Positions 1-12,782 of a DNA stretch of 64,000 bases are shown piece after piece. The DNA lies in NCBI GenBank assembly GCA_001584585.1, contig LSYV01000009.1:2290065-2354064 (forward strand), read 5' to 3'. The stretch's first letter is position 1. Each line of letters begins with the position of its first letter. A program made the translations under genes and the position numbers. Source of the stretch: Gonium pectorale. Its lineage: Eukaryota; Chlorophyta; Chlorophyceae; Chlamydomonadales; Volvocaceae. Under the pieces are notes generated by a model. The model did no database searches. It was not told the origin of the DNA and saw nothing but the letters and a program-made list of their open reading frames with translations.

Positions 1-3000
1 GGCCTGGCTGGACGTCGCGAGCCTAATGGCGGAGCACCGGCGCATTGTGCATGCCAGGTGATGCGCGCAATGCATTGTGATGTATAGTATTTCAATGTCT
101 GGAAGTGTCGGCCTCGTCTTGGCCGCTACGCTACATGTAAAGCACGCGCCTGTTTCGTCCGCCGCATCCAAGTTGACCGCGACAGCTTAATCATTTTTGC
201 ATGACGCATCGCTACCCACCTAAACGCGGTCCCTTGCCTATGCAGCCTTGTCAAGGTCCATCGGCGCCTGGCGGGCAACATCCTGCGCGCCTGGCGGGAG
301 CGCGTGTTGAGCTCCGTGGTGAAGCGCATGAAGGTCCTGGCGGCGGCACTCAGCTGGGAGCGCGGTAGGTTTCTTCGTCTCCATCTCTCTGTATTCCTGC
401 TGCAATTCCCATTACCGTATTAGCAGTATGTAGATCCCAACCGGATCATATTGTGTCCTTGCAGGCATGAAGGCGCGTGCCTGGCNNNNNNNNNNNNNNN
501 NNNNNCATTTTTGCATGACGCATCGCTACCCACCTAAACGCGGTCCCTTGCCTATGCAGCCTTGTCAAGGTCCATCGGCGCCTGGCGGGCAACATCCTGC
601 GCGCCTGGCGGGAGCGCGTGTTGAGCTCCGTGGTGAAGCGCATGAAGGTCCTGGCGGCGGCACTCAGCTGGGAGCGCGGTAGGTTTCTTCGTCTCCATCT
701 CTCTGTATTCCTGCTGCAATTCCCATTACCGTATTAGCAGTATGTAGATCCCAACCGGATCATATTGTGTCCTTGCAGGCATGAAGGCGCGTGCCTGGCG
801 GGGCTGGCGCAACCGTGTTCACAGCTCGAAAGCCATCGCCGATGATTTCGCCCTGGCGGCGCGCCACTACCAAACGCGGCGGATGTCGCTCTGCTTCAAC
901 GTGCTGCTGGCCATTTGGCACGGCTACCAGGAGCGCCTCACGCGCGCCCTGTTCTTCCGTTCGCACAAGAACGACCTCGCCAAGGCCGAAGTGCTGGCGG
1001 CGTGGCGGGAGCTGGTGGGCTGGCTGCAGTGGAAGAACGACAAGATCCGCAGGTGGGTTACTCTTCGCGGATACCGTACGTGGGTTTTGCGACCAATGCA
1101 CCAGCTGCCGACCTATTTGCGCATTTATTCTTGGGAGTGTTGAAACTGGTAGCGGACAATGTTGAGATCTATGTTCACTATGACCACTGTGACCAAAGTG
1201 GTACGAAAGGATGCCGCTGTCAATGTAGCTTCCACAGGTCAATGGAACGCAAGCATTAGCCTCGCCCTGCGGCTCTCCTGTCCCGCTTCCTGGTTGTCAG
1301 GGCCCTTGCGCACCGTCGGAGCCAACTTCTTGCTGGGTCCTTGTACGGCTGGTACTACATCACGCGCCACATTGTCGCCAGCAAGCGCTCCGTGGCCGCG
1401 GCTGTGCTGCACTGGGGCCGCAAGCAGCGCGCGGCTGTGTTCGCCGCTTGGCGGGCCTGGGCGGCACACCACCGGGAGCTGATGGAGAGGGCCGAGGGGT
1501 ACTGCCTCCTTCGGGAGACCCGCACCAAGGAGCTCGTACTGCTCGCCTTCAAGTGGGTAGCGATCCCAACAAACCAGCGTGAATGCCTGTCTCCAGCCCA
1601 GTCTTCATCACAAACAGCAGGCGGTGTCTGCACATTGCTTTGTTGTGCGCCTGTGTGCGTTTGTTGCGATGGTGCAAGTTCACCAATCATCCGATCTAGC
1701 GCCTGGTATACCCATCCAGGGCGAACGTCATCCGTAAGGCGCGTATCGCCGGCGCGTTGGCACATCACCGGCGCTATGTGGCGCGCCTGGTGCTCTCGGG
1801 TTGGCTGTTGCGGATGCTGCTGGCGGGAGAGTGGGCCCAGCGCATGGAAGCGGTCGGTGTCAAGGTATGATCGTGGCCGGCAGCACGCATTACAGCTATG
1901 CCCGAAGCTTTTGAAGGCTTAACTTCCCTGTACGCTTGATGGGCTCTGCATCCCGGAACGTATACCAAAGCTTACATGACTCCGCTCCTATCGCTTTGCG
2001 CAGATCCAGCGCCAGCGTCTGTTTGACGCCTTCGCCTCGTTGCGCGGCGCGGTCGAGTACCGCCGCTACAAGCTGGGCATGCTGCACGCAGCGCTGCGCT
2101 TCTGGCGCCTGGCACGCCAACGGAGCGCACTGGACGGGCTGCGATGGCACGCCATGCGCCGCCGGCTCAAGCGGGCGGTTGCGCTGCGGGGCCAGCTCAG
2201 CACGGCCGCTTGGGCATTGCGGGTAGGTTGACAGCCGTTTGCAAGATGCAGTTATCACGTCTGCGTTGACTTCATGGGGCTGGATAAGGATCTCCAGGCA
2301 GGAACCGGTGGCGTGTTCTCCGTAAAGACCTGCCCTCGCCACTTCCTGGGCGATTCGCCTTGTATGAGTGGTCATCCGCATATCAGATATCACCCGCTCG
2401 TCCATGTAGGTCTGGCGGGAGCGGACCTACTACCGCAAGCGGCTGCGATTCCGCTATGAGCTCGCGGTGGCCGGTAACCGGCGGGCGGTGAGTGGCGAGT
2501 GGAGCGGAGGCTGGGAGTGAAGTGAGGTGTACGGGGATTACTGACGTCGCGGTAGCAGGCCTTAAGTGGCCTTGCTGGCCGCGGCCCCTCGTCCCGCGTG
2601 AATGGCGGGTAATTGTAACGTACCGGATCCTTTCGCGCCTTATCGGCTCCTCTCGTCTCCGGTGCAGGCACTCAAGCGGGGTCTGGAACAGTGGCGCTCG
2701 TACCTAAAATACCGGGCAGCCCGAAAGGCCCAGCTCAATCGGGCAGCGCGCCACTGGCTGCACGGTACAGCGGGGCGGGCATTCCGCAGCTGGCACGAGT
2801 ACCACCGGCACCTGCACGATGCCAAGGAGGTGAGGCAGCTGCGGGCCAGCAAGAGTTAGCGCCGGTTCCGGCCGAATACGTCAGACGCGTTGCGCGAGAA
2901 AGCAGGGCGACAGCAGGGTGTCCTGTGCCCGGCTAGCACCGCTAGTGATTCCTCTTGGCACCTGAGCCAGTCTAAGGCACGAGTGGCATCAAATAGGTCC

Positions 3001-6000
3001 GGAACAGGGATGGAAGGTGAACCCGATGCAAGCGGCGGGTGGTCCGGACAATGGGGTTCTAGACTGTTCTTGTGCATCAAATTTGCCGTGACATCTGGCC
3101 TTGCAGCACGCCCGCAACATTGTCCGCCGTTGGCGGAAGCGCGACGCCGCCGACGCGCTGAGAGCGTTTGCCGAGAATGTGGCTCGGCGGCGCCGCAAGC
3201 GTGGCGCGGACAACTTCTTCCGCCGGGCCCACGCCCGTCGCACCATCAGGGCCTGGCGGGAGTACTTAAAGCTGAGGGACGCGGGCGAGTTCTGGCGGCT
3301 CAACAGCCTCGCAGGCGCTTTCGGTGCCTGGCGGGAGCACGCTCTCTGGAAGCGGCACCTATACGGCATCGGCAGACGTGTGGCGGGCCGCTGGCAGCAC
3401 CTGATGGCGGCTATGGCCTTCTCCGCCTGGCGCGCCTACGCCACGCGCCGGCGGCACTACCGGACGGTGAGGTAGCAAGCGAAGCGCGAGGACCGTGGCG
3501 ATCAAGCCGATGTTGTCACTCCAGGCTTGGGTAGTATGCCATGCGTGGGGCCGTGCTTCCATTCATCACCGCCATTTGTTTACAGGGATGGCTTACCCAT
3601 CTCTTTCTATTACTTGCCCTGCCTTCTGCAGCTCGGGATGCTGCTCGCCAGCCGCACGCGTCGTGGCCTTCTTCACACCATCATCAGCTCCTGGTCCACC
3701 TTCGCTACCCTTAGCGTGCGCAACAAACTCCTCGCCGCCGAGCTTAGCCGCCGGGCGCGCCTTCATGCGCTGCGGGCCATGCTGTACGGCTGGCATGACG
3801 TGGTGGTGCGGCGCAAGTACCTCAGGGCGGTGGGATATACCATTGCCGCACGCCACCTAGGCTTGGTCAAGGAGGCTGCTTTCAAGGCCTGGCACGAGTA
3901 TGGGGAGTACCTGAAACGGCTGAGGGAAGCCTCGGAGGAGGTGCGGATCCGGCTGGGCCGAGAAGCCCTCGGCGGCCTGTTCGACGCCTGGCGCGACTAC
4001 GCGGGCTACAAGGCGCACCTGCGGGCGGTGTCCGTTGAAGTCACGGCCCGCCTGCAGCACAATACCCTCAGCGGCATCTTCGGCGCCTGGCATGAGCACG
4101 CCACCTATGTTGCCCACCTGCGGGCGGTATCCGAGTACGTGTCCGATCGCCTGCAGCGTGGCACCCTGTTTGGTGTCTTCGACGCCTGGCACGCCTGGGC
4201 TGCCTACTCGACCCACCTGCGGATCGTGTCGGAGCAGGTGATCAGCCGCCTGCAGCTAGGCACCCTCAGCGGCATCCTGGAGGCCTGGCGTTCCTTCGCG
4301 ACCAAGTCCGCCCGCTTGCGCTCCTTGTCGAGTGCCATCACCAGCCGCCTGCGCGATAAGACGGTCAGCGGCGTCTTTGGCTGGTGGCGAACATGGGCTG
4401 CTGACTCGGCCCGCCTGCGCCGGAAATGCACAACCTTATCGAGCCGCCTGCAGCGCAGGACGCTGTGGGGCATCCTCAGCGGCTGGCGTACGTTTGCCAA
4501 GTCGGCAGTCCGCCTGCGTGCCATTTCCCAGCACCTCGCGACCCGGTTGCAGCAGCGTACCTTGTCGGGCGTCTTCACGGCCTGGCGCCAGTACGCAGCC
4601 TACTCTGCAAGACTACATTCCATCGAGCGTGGCATAGCGGCTCGGGTCCAGCGGCGCTCGCTGGGCGGCTGGCTCCTGGCATGGCGTGAGTATGCGGCCT
4701 ACTCGGCACGATTGCGGACAGCGTCGCGGCTGGTTAGCGGTCGCCTGCGGCGCGGCACGTTGGGCGGCATCTTTGGAGCCTGGCGCAGCCATGCGGGACA
4801 CATGGCGGCGCTCAAGAGCCTGCTGGAGCGCGTGCTTCTGCGGACTGCGGCTCTGGCTTTCTTCGGCTGGAAGTAAGGCGCTAGTGTCTGACCAACGCCC
4901 CAACTTTCTAATGCGCATTGCATTTAATGTGCACGGGTTGCTATCACGGTACCGTAACCGCTTGCAGCAGTAGTATCTTCCTATGTTGGTGCCGGGCTAT
5001 CAGAAGCTCCCATTGGCTACATTGCTCGTTAGCTTGCAACATCGGGCGGGGAATTATTTGCCTCGCAGGGAATACACGATGGAGAAGGCCCGACGGCGTG
5101 CGCAGGCGGCTGCCATTCAAGAGCGCCTACGCGCAGAGCCCGCCCTGAGCGAGACGGCCGCCTACGCGGCCACGCGCATTCGGAACTTCCCGCTGGCTGT
5201 TGCGTTCTATACCTGGTTCGATCAAGCCAAGGAGGCCCGGTACCTTCGGGACAAGACCACAAAGGCCGTACTGCTTTATGCAGGTAAGGTTGCACACAAC
5301 ACATCGCCGTGACGGGCCGACGACCAGAGAGCTGCGTCCGTTCCGAGAAAGCATACCATTCGACGAGGCGAGATGGGTATAGTCTGGAGCCTTCACCATA
5401 CATTCACTACCTCTTCCACTGGCTCACGCCGATGGGGCTGTTTCGGACATGGCAGAGGTGGGCGTTTCCTTCATGTGCATCCCCATGTTCCCGCAGTTGG
5501 CCTGTTGCAGAAGGCATGGGCTACATGGCTTGCCTACACCCTTCGACAGCGCCACCTCCGCCGAAAGTTGGCCCGTTGCATGGTAGCCCAGAGGATGCGG
5601 ACAGCGCGCGCAGTCCTGAGCGGGTAGGTTCTGGCCAGTGCATGGGTCCATGGATGCTATGCTGCTGTTCTCCTGTAAGGTCCCCGGTGAAGTCTGTGCT
5701 TTTTGCTACAACGTTCAAATAGGGTATCGTGGATTCTCGAGGCAGAAGGAGCAGGTTATCGGCTGCATTGTTTGCCTTCATTACCAAACCTCGCCTATGC
5801 CCGCCTACGCAGGTGGCGGGAGGCTGCTGCCTACTTACGCCGGGTGAAAAGAATTGAGGAGCATATCCGCCGCACGGTGGGCATAGTTTGCTGCAATACC
5901 CGCGGCGCCAGTAGTGCCTTCATGAAGTGCCGTCTAGTCATCAAAGCTGTTCATCGTGCCCATGCCCACTGTTTCTTTGTTTAACTGTTTGCGTCAACGC

Positions 6001-9000
6001 CCGGCCCGCAGTTTGCACGGCGCACCTGCCGCGCAGTGCTCCATGCATGGCGGCGAGCCACGCGGCAGCTGGCTCGGCTCAAGGGTATCCTGGCGCGCAT
6101 CATGGCGCGGGAGATGGCCATGGCCTGGCTGGGCTGGCGGGAGCTGGTGCTGGCGACGCGAGCCCGGTCACAGGTACGCGTGTGCGCGACCAATGGGCTT
6201 CGCCTATCGATGTATACCAAACGATAAACGTCTTGCCCAAACAATGCGCCCTTGAAGATGTTCATCACTACCTTAATTGACGATCTTCCAGCGCAGCGAG
6301 CTCATCGATTCCGTATTCTTCACACTAGTCTGCATGCCGGCCCTCCATCCTGCCAGGTTGTCCGCGCAATCTACCTCCGCTGGCTCCGCCGGGATCTTGC
6401 CGCCGCCTTCCGCGGCTGGCGCGCCTTAACGGCTAGGCGGGCCGGGGCGCGGCGCTTAGTGGTCCGCTACTTAGGGCGGCTACTGGTGGCTGTGTGGCTC
6501 GGCTGGCGGGAGGCGGTTTTCCGGGCGGGAGTGGAGCGCGGCGGCGCCTTGCACGCGCAGCGTCTTATGACTCGTGCCTGGCAGGGCTGGCGCGGCGTTA
6601 TTGCCGAGGCGCGGCGTGGTGCCTACCTGGCTGAGGAGCTGCACCGCCGGTTCGCTGCCCAGGTGAGACCTCCCGTGACGGCCATCGCCGCCGGTGCCTG
6701 CGCGCTGGTTACGCCGCTCCCTCCCGTCCCAGTGACTTCATCATTGCCTGGCATTCGACTACCTGCTCAGTACTGTTGGCTTGCAACCTTGAACCTGTGT
6801 ACAAATTATCCTGAGACGGTCGACCGTGCTCCCTTTTGCTCCTCGCCTCCAGATCCTAGTAGAGTGGCGGAGCCAGTGGCTCGCACGGACGTGCTTCCGG
6901 CGCCAATACTGCCGGCGCGCACTGCAGGGCTGGCGGGAGCGGGCGCAGGAACGGCGGCAGGCGCGCGAGCGGCTGTGGCAGGCGGCGCGTGTGCTCCTGT
7001 TTGGCAGCCTGGCCCGGGCGTTCAGCGCCTGGCTGCAGCACACACAGGTGTGGCCCCGCCGCTCGGTGTCCACACAGAGCTTATCAGTACCTTCACGTAG
7101 GGCCGAAAGTACAGTGTGCAGTAGGAGTTCCGGCTGTGCTTTCCTCACGGCCCGTCCCTGCCCGTTCCTGTCCAGGCCATGGTCATCAAGCGCGCCGTGT
7201 TTGTACGCAAGCAGCGGGCGCTTGCGGAGGCGCTGCGGCGTGGGGACGAGCTGGCGGCGCGGCGTGGCGCCGAGCTTCTGGAGCTGGCGTTCCGTTCATG
7301 GCGCTTGCGAGTGCGTTATTGTCCCTTGCGAATCCTTTCCTTCTATATCCCAGCTATACTTTCTACTCCTGTGAGTCTTACTTTCCTCAACAGCCTTCAT
7401 CCTCTGAATCTGTTGTCCTTTTGCCTGCCATCCCTGCAGGCTGGCATTTTCCGCGAGGTCTCACGGCGCCTGCGGGCAGTGCAGGGTCGTACCCTGGCCA
7501 TCGCGTTCGAGGACTGGCGCGAGTACGCGGGAACCAAGCGGGCGCGAGCCATGAAGCAGGTGCGGCCAATGGTTCAAGTGGTTTAGCTCCTCGATGACCC
7601 AGGTCTGCCTGGACTGACTTGGTGCATCATACAAGTCGGCTTATTATCTGGGGATGGGGAAGGCATGTGAGCGGCAGCCCGTGCTCATTTGGACGCTTTC
7701 GCTGCCCTGCCTTACAGGTTGCGGTCCTCCGGCTGCGCCTGCTGGCCCGGCCCCTCCGCGCATGGCGCGTGGCTTCCGCCCGTTCCGCGGAAGAGGCCGC
7801 CACCAAGCTCGCGTTGGCGGCCGCCCACCACCGGGAGACGCTGCTCGACACCGCCCTGATGAGCTGGCGCCGCCATCACGAGCTCTTCGCGGTGCGCTGC
7901 GAGGCGCTGCGCCGTGCGCTGGCCGCAGCGGGCGAAGCAGTGGATGCAGGTCTGCTGGTTCGCGCGTGGGACGCGTGGATCGGTTCCATGTCTCGTCGGC
8001 TGACGGTTCTGGCGTTGGCAGAGCAGGCCTCCAGGCGGCGCAAGCGGCGCATGCTAAGCGGGGCCTTCGAGGTGTGGCTGCAGTACACGCAGGTGCGTGA
8101 GCGACAACATGCACCTGGGAAGCTCGGGGCGCGTCTGTTGGGCCTCGGTGGTGTCGAGAAGCGTGAGCAATCATGGCCTTGGGATCGAGGGAAAGTAATA
8201 CGGCAGAATGGGAGACCCGGTCCGGGCGCCTTTGTTTCCTCATCTGGTGCAGCTCCCAATGCACTTCAATCCCTGTGGTGGTAGCGTACGCCTGTGGCGC
8301 TGTGTACCATATGCTGGGTTAAGAGAAACCATGTTCGCGTGCTTCGCAGGCCATGCGCGATGGCGGCATTGACCCAGGGTCGCCGTACATGTCACCCAGG
8401 GAGCGGGGCACGGAGCGGCGTCTGGTCACCCGCATGGCCGCTCTTGCGGGCAACGAGCAGGTTTGTGCGCGTGTGGGTCGGAACACGTCACTACATCGAC
8501 TTGCATCGCTGCTCGGGACTGCCGCTCATGCCCCGCTCGGCTTTCGCATGTTGCAGGCGATCGCGGCAATGGACGCCTCCAACCCGGCACTCCTGGATGG
8601 GCTCTACCCCTCCGCCGCGCTGCAAGCGGCCCAGGCACGGCGGCAGGAGGTCTCGGCATTCCTGTCCCTCACACGCCGCGCCGCGTCCGCCGGTCGGGCG
8701 CGCCCCACCCCGTCCGACGTGGCGCGGGGTCGCGACCAGTCTGCGCGTGACTGGCCTCCGCGGGGCGACTGGCTGCGTGAGCGTGATCGGGAGCAGGGAC
8801 ACGGACGGCGGCGGAGCCTGGGTGGCACCAGCGCCGGGAGCAAGGCCAGCGGCAGCAGCCAGGACGGCAGTGCCAGCACCGCCATCTCGTCGGGCGCTGG
8901 CGGCGCCGACCTCGTCGACCGAGCGATGCAAATCGTGCGGGTAAGTGTGCTCGCCCGGGCTATCAATCTGTTTGTGCCAGCCCACCCCATGGAGCAAGGC

Positions 9001-10109
9001 ACGAGGCCGGATACCCGCTGTTTGCATCGACTGTCCTTCCCTCTCCCACACTCTGGTGCGTAAAGCAGACGCAATACCGGCGCAATCGCTCGCTTGGCCA
9101 TGCATGAAATAAGCAAGGTGCACCGCGTGTACTCTCTGCTCTGCCCGCAGGCCACGCCCGGCCTGCTTTCGCCGGGCAAGGGTCGCGGCTTAGCCTCCGG
9201 GCTCACTCCGGCGCACATCCACTTCGCGACCAACGCCTTGCGAAAGAGCACCACGGCAGTGGCCGCAGAGGACGTGCCGGACGGCAGTCCATATAATGAC
9301 AGGTGCGGGCTGGCGAGGTCCAGCAGTTCATTTGCAAATGCCGTTCATGTTCAACCGCATGACATCTACAATACCAGTATCCACTCGCGTGTTCCATGTA
9401 ATCTTTTCACAGGTTGGACCTGCGAGCTCTGTATAATAATGCGGCAGCGGCGCAGCCCATTTCAGCGGCTTTCGGCGGATTCCTCACCGGCCAGCAGCCT
9501 GTGCCCAGCCCAGCGCCACTGAGCCGGCCCGCCACGCCGCTGACTGCCTCCGTGCCCATCGCCCCGCGCCGAATCGACTTCACCGCCGCCCGTGGAAGCT
9601 CCGGCCCCTCACAGCCGCCCTCGTCCGTGCGCAGCAGCGCCGGCGGCAGTGGCAGCGGCGCTGCGTACTACGGCTATGGCACGCCGTCGCAGTCTTCGCA
9701 TCCGTACGCGGCGCAGCAGTCCATGCCGGTGGAGCTAGGAAGCGAGGCGGAAAGTGTAGCGGGCAGCGACGCGTTGGGTCCGGCGGCGCTGGGCTCACGG
9801 ACCGGCCCGTTCCTAGACAGCTCTGCGCCCTCCCGCCAGAGCAGCCTAACGCTGGCACGCTCACGGTCCGGCAGCATGGGCGGTTTCAACGACATCGGGC
9901 TGGGGTACGGGGGCCCTCCCAGCTTGGGAGGAGCTGCGCCGCGGACGGGCGCCGAGAGGGAAGGAGGGCCATCGGGAGGGTCCCGTGGTGGCGCGGCGTT
10001 CCTGGGGCCGCCGCTCGCACGGCAGGGTGCAAATGTGGGAGCCGGCGCAGGAGCGTCAATATTCGGTCGGGGGTCCATCCTCGACAGGCGCGCAGGCAGG
10101 GGTCTCTGA
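1..10109 (+). CDS. Sfi1-type centrin-binding repeat protein, 5'-partial, 23 visible exons
   Basis: Large repeat protein of the Sfi1 class, whose long helix binds centrins at centrioles, basal bodies or spindle poles (family knowledge). Visible exons: 1-57, 246-364 (or its duplicate 560-678), 779-1052, 1301-1552, 1720-1864, 2004-2222, 2410-2487, 2668-2829, 3107-3466, 3632-4872, 5069-5283, 5497-5623, 5813-5876, 6012-6173, 6357-6662, 6853-7047, 7176-7310, 7440-7559, 7718-8092, 8350-8460, 8557-8940, 9151-9302 and 9413-10109 (TGA). All junctions are GT-AG and phases match, giving about 1982 residues with the start off the window. Evidence for the family is the recurring Trp motif of the type AWRxY or GWRxx spaced about 33 residues apart, with Leu-Arg between, for example FDAWRDYAGYKAHLR. 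The last three exons lack repeats and encode a Ser/Gly/Pro/Ala-rich tail. Which Sfi1-family member this is cannot be told. Tiny exons of 57-78 nt are inferred from phase and need cDNA support. Confidence 0.85.
192..485. repeat. First copy of a 294-bp direct duplication beside an N gap
   Basis: Bases 192-485 recur at 506-799 with a constant offset of 314, as far as I can read without differences, and the two copies are separated only by the 20 N at 486-505. The copy includes the whole exon 246-364 and the first bases of the next exon (from 465). A real duplication would insert a second copy of exon 246-364. An unmerged contig overlap at the gap is the simpler reading. Confidence 0.9.
486..505. 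other. Assembly gap, 20 N
   Basis: Run of 20 undetermined bases lying exactly between the two copies of the 294-bp duplication. It interrupts the start of the exon that is intact at 779-1052. Confidence 0.99.
506..799. repeat. Second copy of the 294-bp direct duplication
   Basis: Same sequence as 192-485. This copy continues uninterrupted into the intact exon 779-1052, so it is the copy that should be kept in a gene model if the duplication is an assembly artefact. Confidence 0.9.
3940..4872 (+). repeat. Coding tandem repeat, about 99-bp (33-aa) Sfi1 units
   Basis: Within the 1241-bp exon 3632-4872 the centrin-binding motif recurs nine or ten times at a near-constant 33-residue spacing. Each unit contains a Trp, a Leu-Arg pair and a conserved RLQxxTLSG-like stretch. 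The DNA is also visibly similar between units (recurring cgcctgcagc and gcctggc words). Elsewhere in the gene one to four repeats sit in separate small exons, so this block looks like a more recent in-exon expansion. Confidence 0.8.
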
Positions 10110-12782
10110 GGGGCGATCCACTTCGTGCAAAGAATGTGGTTGTGCAAGCACTGGCAAAAGGGTGGGGAGACAGTGACGGTCGGGAGTGGTGTACGGTATG
10201 TGCCGCTTGCGTTTTACTGACTTCTTAACAACTGGCCTTACGTAATCATGGCGTTGGATACCTTGCATTTATTAGGACATCTTCACGGCCAATCAATTTG
10301 CCGTCTGCTTTGTCCTTGTTTTTTCACGTGCATATTACTGGACGGCGCGGAGCGTGACGCGAGCAAAAGTAATTGCAACGTCACTTTTTGGCCAGATGTT
10401 GCGAAGAAGCTTCGAGGCCGTCTCGATGTATACGTTGGGTGGGCGGCCATCTACCTCGCCTACCTGGGCCCAGATGGCCAATGCATTGCTCGTACGACGC
10501 CAACATGTGCCGACCGTACCAGTGCATATTGAGCAATGAGGGCCTGGATGACATGGCCTGGATAGCCGCGGGGATCCTGCCGCTGGGACTGTGTGAGCTG
10601 CGAAGCGATTCTTGCAAGGATAATGGGTGTCACACATGGACGGTGAGTTGTTACAGGTTGGAGTGGCCGTGCCAGGTGTACGGGGACTGCGTGCAGACAC
10701 AGGTGCAGTTTCAGCCGTATGGTCATGTAATGGCTGCAGTCGTGGCCGTTGCCATGCCCTGCGATTGTTCGTGCGGTCGCCTCCTCGCCTGACAACACAG
10801 CACCGCATGGTATCTCCAGCGCACACGCCAAGCCTCCAGGTCGACATAGGTCCCCGAACAAACAAATCCAAGCGGCACATCTGGGACGCTCTGGGCCGCT
10901 TAGCTTACCTTGCCAAGCCATGCTTCCACGTGCAGCCGCTTTGCTTAAGAGACAATCAGAGACGTATGCTATTATAACATGGTGTCGCCACCATGCGGCA
11001 CCCAAACGCCTGCCTCGGGCAGACAGCCTCCAATGCGGCGTACTAATCTTAAGGAACCCAGCTGACGAGAGTAGACACCAGCACCATCCTCTAATCCTGC
11101 GCCGCTTCGGCAACGAAGACATGAAGGTGTTGCGTGAGCATCGAGCGTGCTAGGCTGGACCCTTGGCAAGGTACAGGGTCTTTGACGACTTTGAGGCGCA
11201 ACACCCCGGCGGAGCGCCCAAGCCCCTGGCCACTTGCGCCCCGCCCTGGCGGCTGGAGGCAGCAGTAGCAAATGCGCCCTATCCACTGTGCTGGGAACAA
11301 GTGAACGCGAGAGACTTAGACCTAGTCGAGGTAACGCCTGGGGAGAATGTCCCCGGCACAACGCTGACGAGGCTGCCAGGCAGCCACCTGCGTGACACAC
11401 CTGGGAGCAGGTGCGCCGCGTGAGCGCATGGCGAGCATCTAAAGACCCGGGCGGGGTATAGAAGCCGGGGGAGCAGCTGTAGGCTGTGGTATGCGGTTTG
11501 GTCGCGTGAGCAAGGGGTTGATTTGACAACCCTGTTTCCTGGCTTTCCTCATGCCGTGGTATAGGTGATGCTGTTCCATCTATGCGCTGCCCTGTTATTC
11601 ACAGTGAACCGCGGTGCGCCAGGATAGGCGTGAGACAACATTTGCGCGGCAATGCACGGTGCGCTGATTTGAGCGCGGACATATCAAGCTGTGGCTTGCT
11701 GCTATACTTGTTAGTTCGGTGAGTGCATTTAGTGTTGGATGTTAGCCCAATCCCCGCAAGCACACAGTTATGTATGCACGCTTGCGCTTAGTGACCACTG
11801 TTGTCGTGGAGTCAGAAGAAGATACAGCAATATCTAATACACAAAACGACAATACGCGCTTCCCACGCATGAGGTGGGTGTGGCCCGGCACACTGGGCGT
11901 AGCACACCAGCGTGCGTATACGACTAAGTCGCAACCGTACATACACATACAAATCATCCATATCGAGACCAAGTTTGCGCCGTGTACGCGCATGCGCACA
12001 TCACGCTAAAATAAATGACAAGGCTGCAGAAGTGCAGATGTATGTGACCGTGGCCAACGGTAGAACGAAACGTTTCGCCACCCAGGAGGCAACATCAAGC
12101 CCGAGGGGCCATGGACACCGTGCGACGGCAGTAAGACAGGTCGGGGAACCACCCTCCCGACTTGTCGACAAGGCCCGCTTATCGTGCGTGGGCGGACACC
12201 AGGTGGCTCCAGGAGGGTCGTCTAAATTCCGCAACATACAGTGCATACCATGCGACAATGCGACAAGTCGGGTGAGCGCCGACGCTTCGTTAAAGATTTA
12301 TCAGTTTGGCAAAGGATAAAGGGACAGCGAAAACAACACCACACAAACTTATCGACGGGTGGACGGACCACGCATCGCTTCGCTACTCACGCCTTACCAG
12401 CAACTGTAGCGGATAGCGTGCAAGATCGCGACCTGCTTTTCGTGACGGGTTGCAATCATGGCGACCAGGAAGAGCTACAGCGACAAGAGAACAAACCCAC
12501 AAGGGCCGAAGTGATCATGAGCACACGTCGGCACACATCAACGCCGGGCTCATCACAGGAACACCAGCAACAAAGGCTGAACCGACCAGCCAAGCAGAGG
12601 AAATGGCTGGCCAATGCATCCATCGGAACGCTTAGCGTACAGTTGGACACATCGTTGCACGTGTACGGCAGAATCAAATGACCTGGATATTTTATGATCA
12701 TTAACACTTCAGCATCGAGGACGCATTCACGCCTCCCTCGTTGAGACGCTTTCGCATGACCGTTCCATTTCCTACCGTCGCC
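10110..12782. other. Convergent intergenic region, no supported gene
   Basis: About 2.7 kb between the stop of the Sfi1-type gene (+) and the stop of membrane-protein copy A (-). Open frames here are short, change strand often and show no recognisable domain or splice continuity. It presumably holds both 3' untranslated regions. Confidence 0.6.
10726..10730 (+). terminator. Possible TGTAA poly(A) signal of the Sfi1-type gene
   Basis: TGTAA, the usual green-algal polyadenylation signal, occurs 617 bases after the stop codon at 10109. A five-base word can occur by chance, so this is only a candidate 3' end. Confidence 0.35.

Noticed and set aside
10460..11529. Long minus-strand open frames (up to 220 codons) between the Sfi1-type gene and copy A
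   Set aside because: They overlap frames on the other strand, show no domain and no splice continuity, and fit chance open frames in GC-rich 3' UTR sequence.
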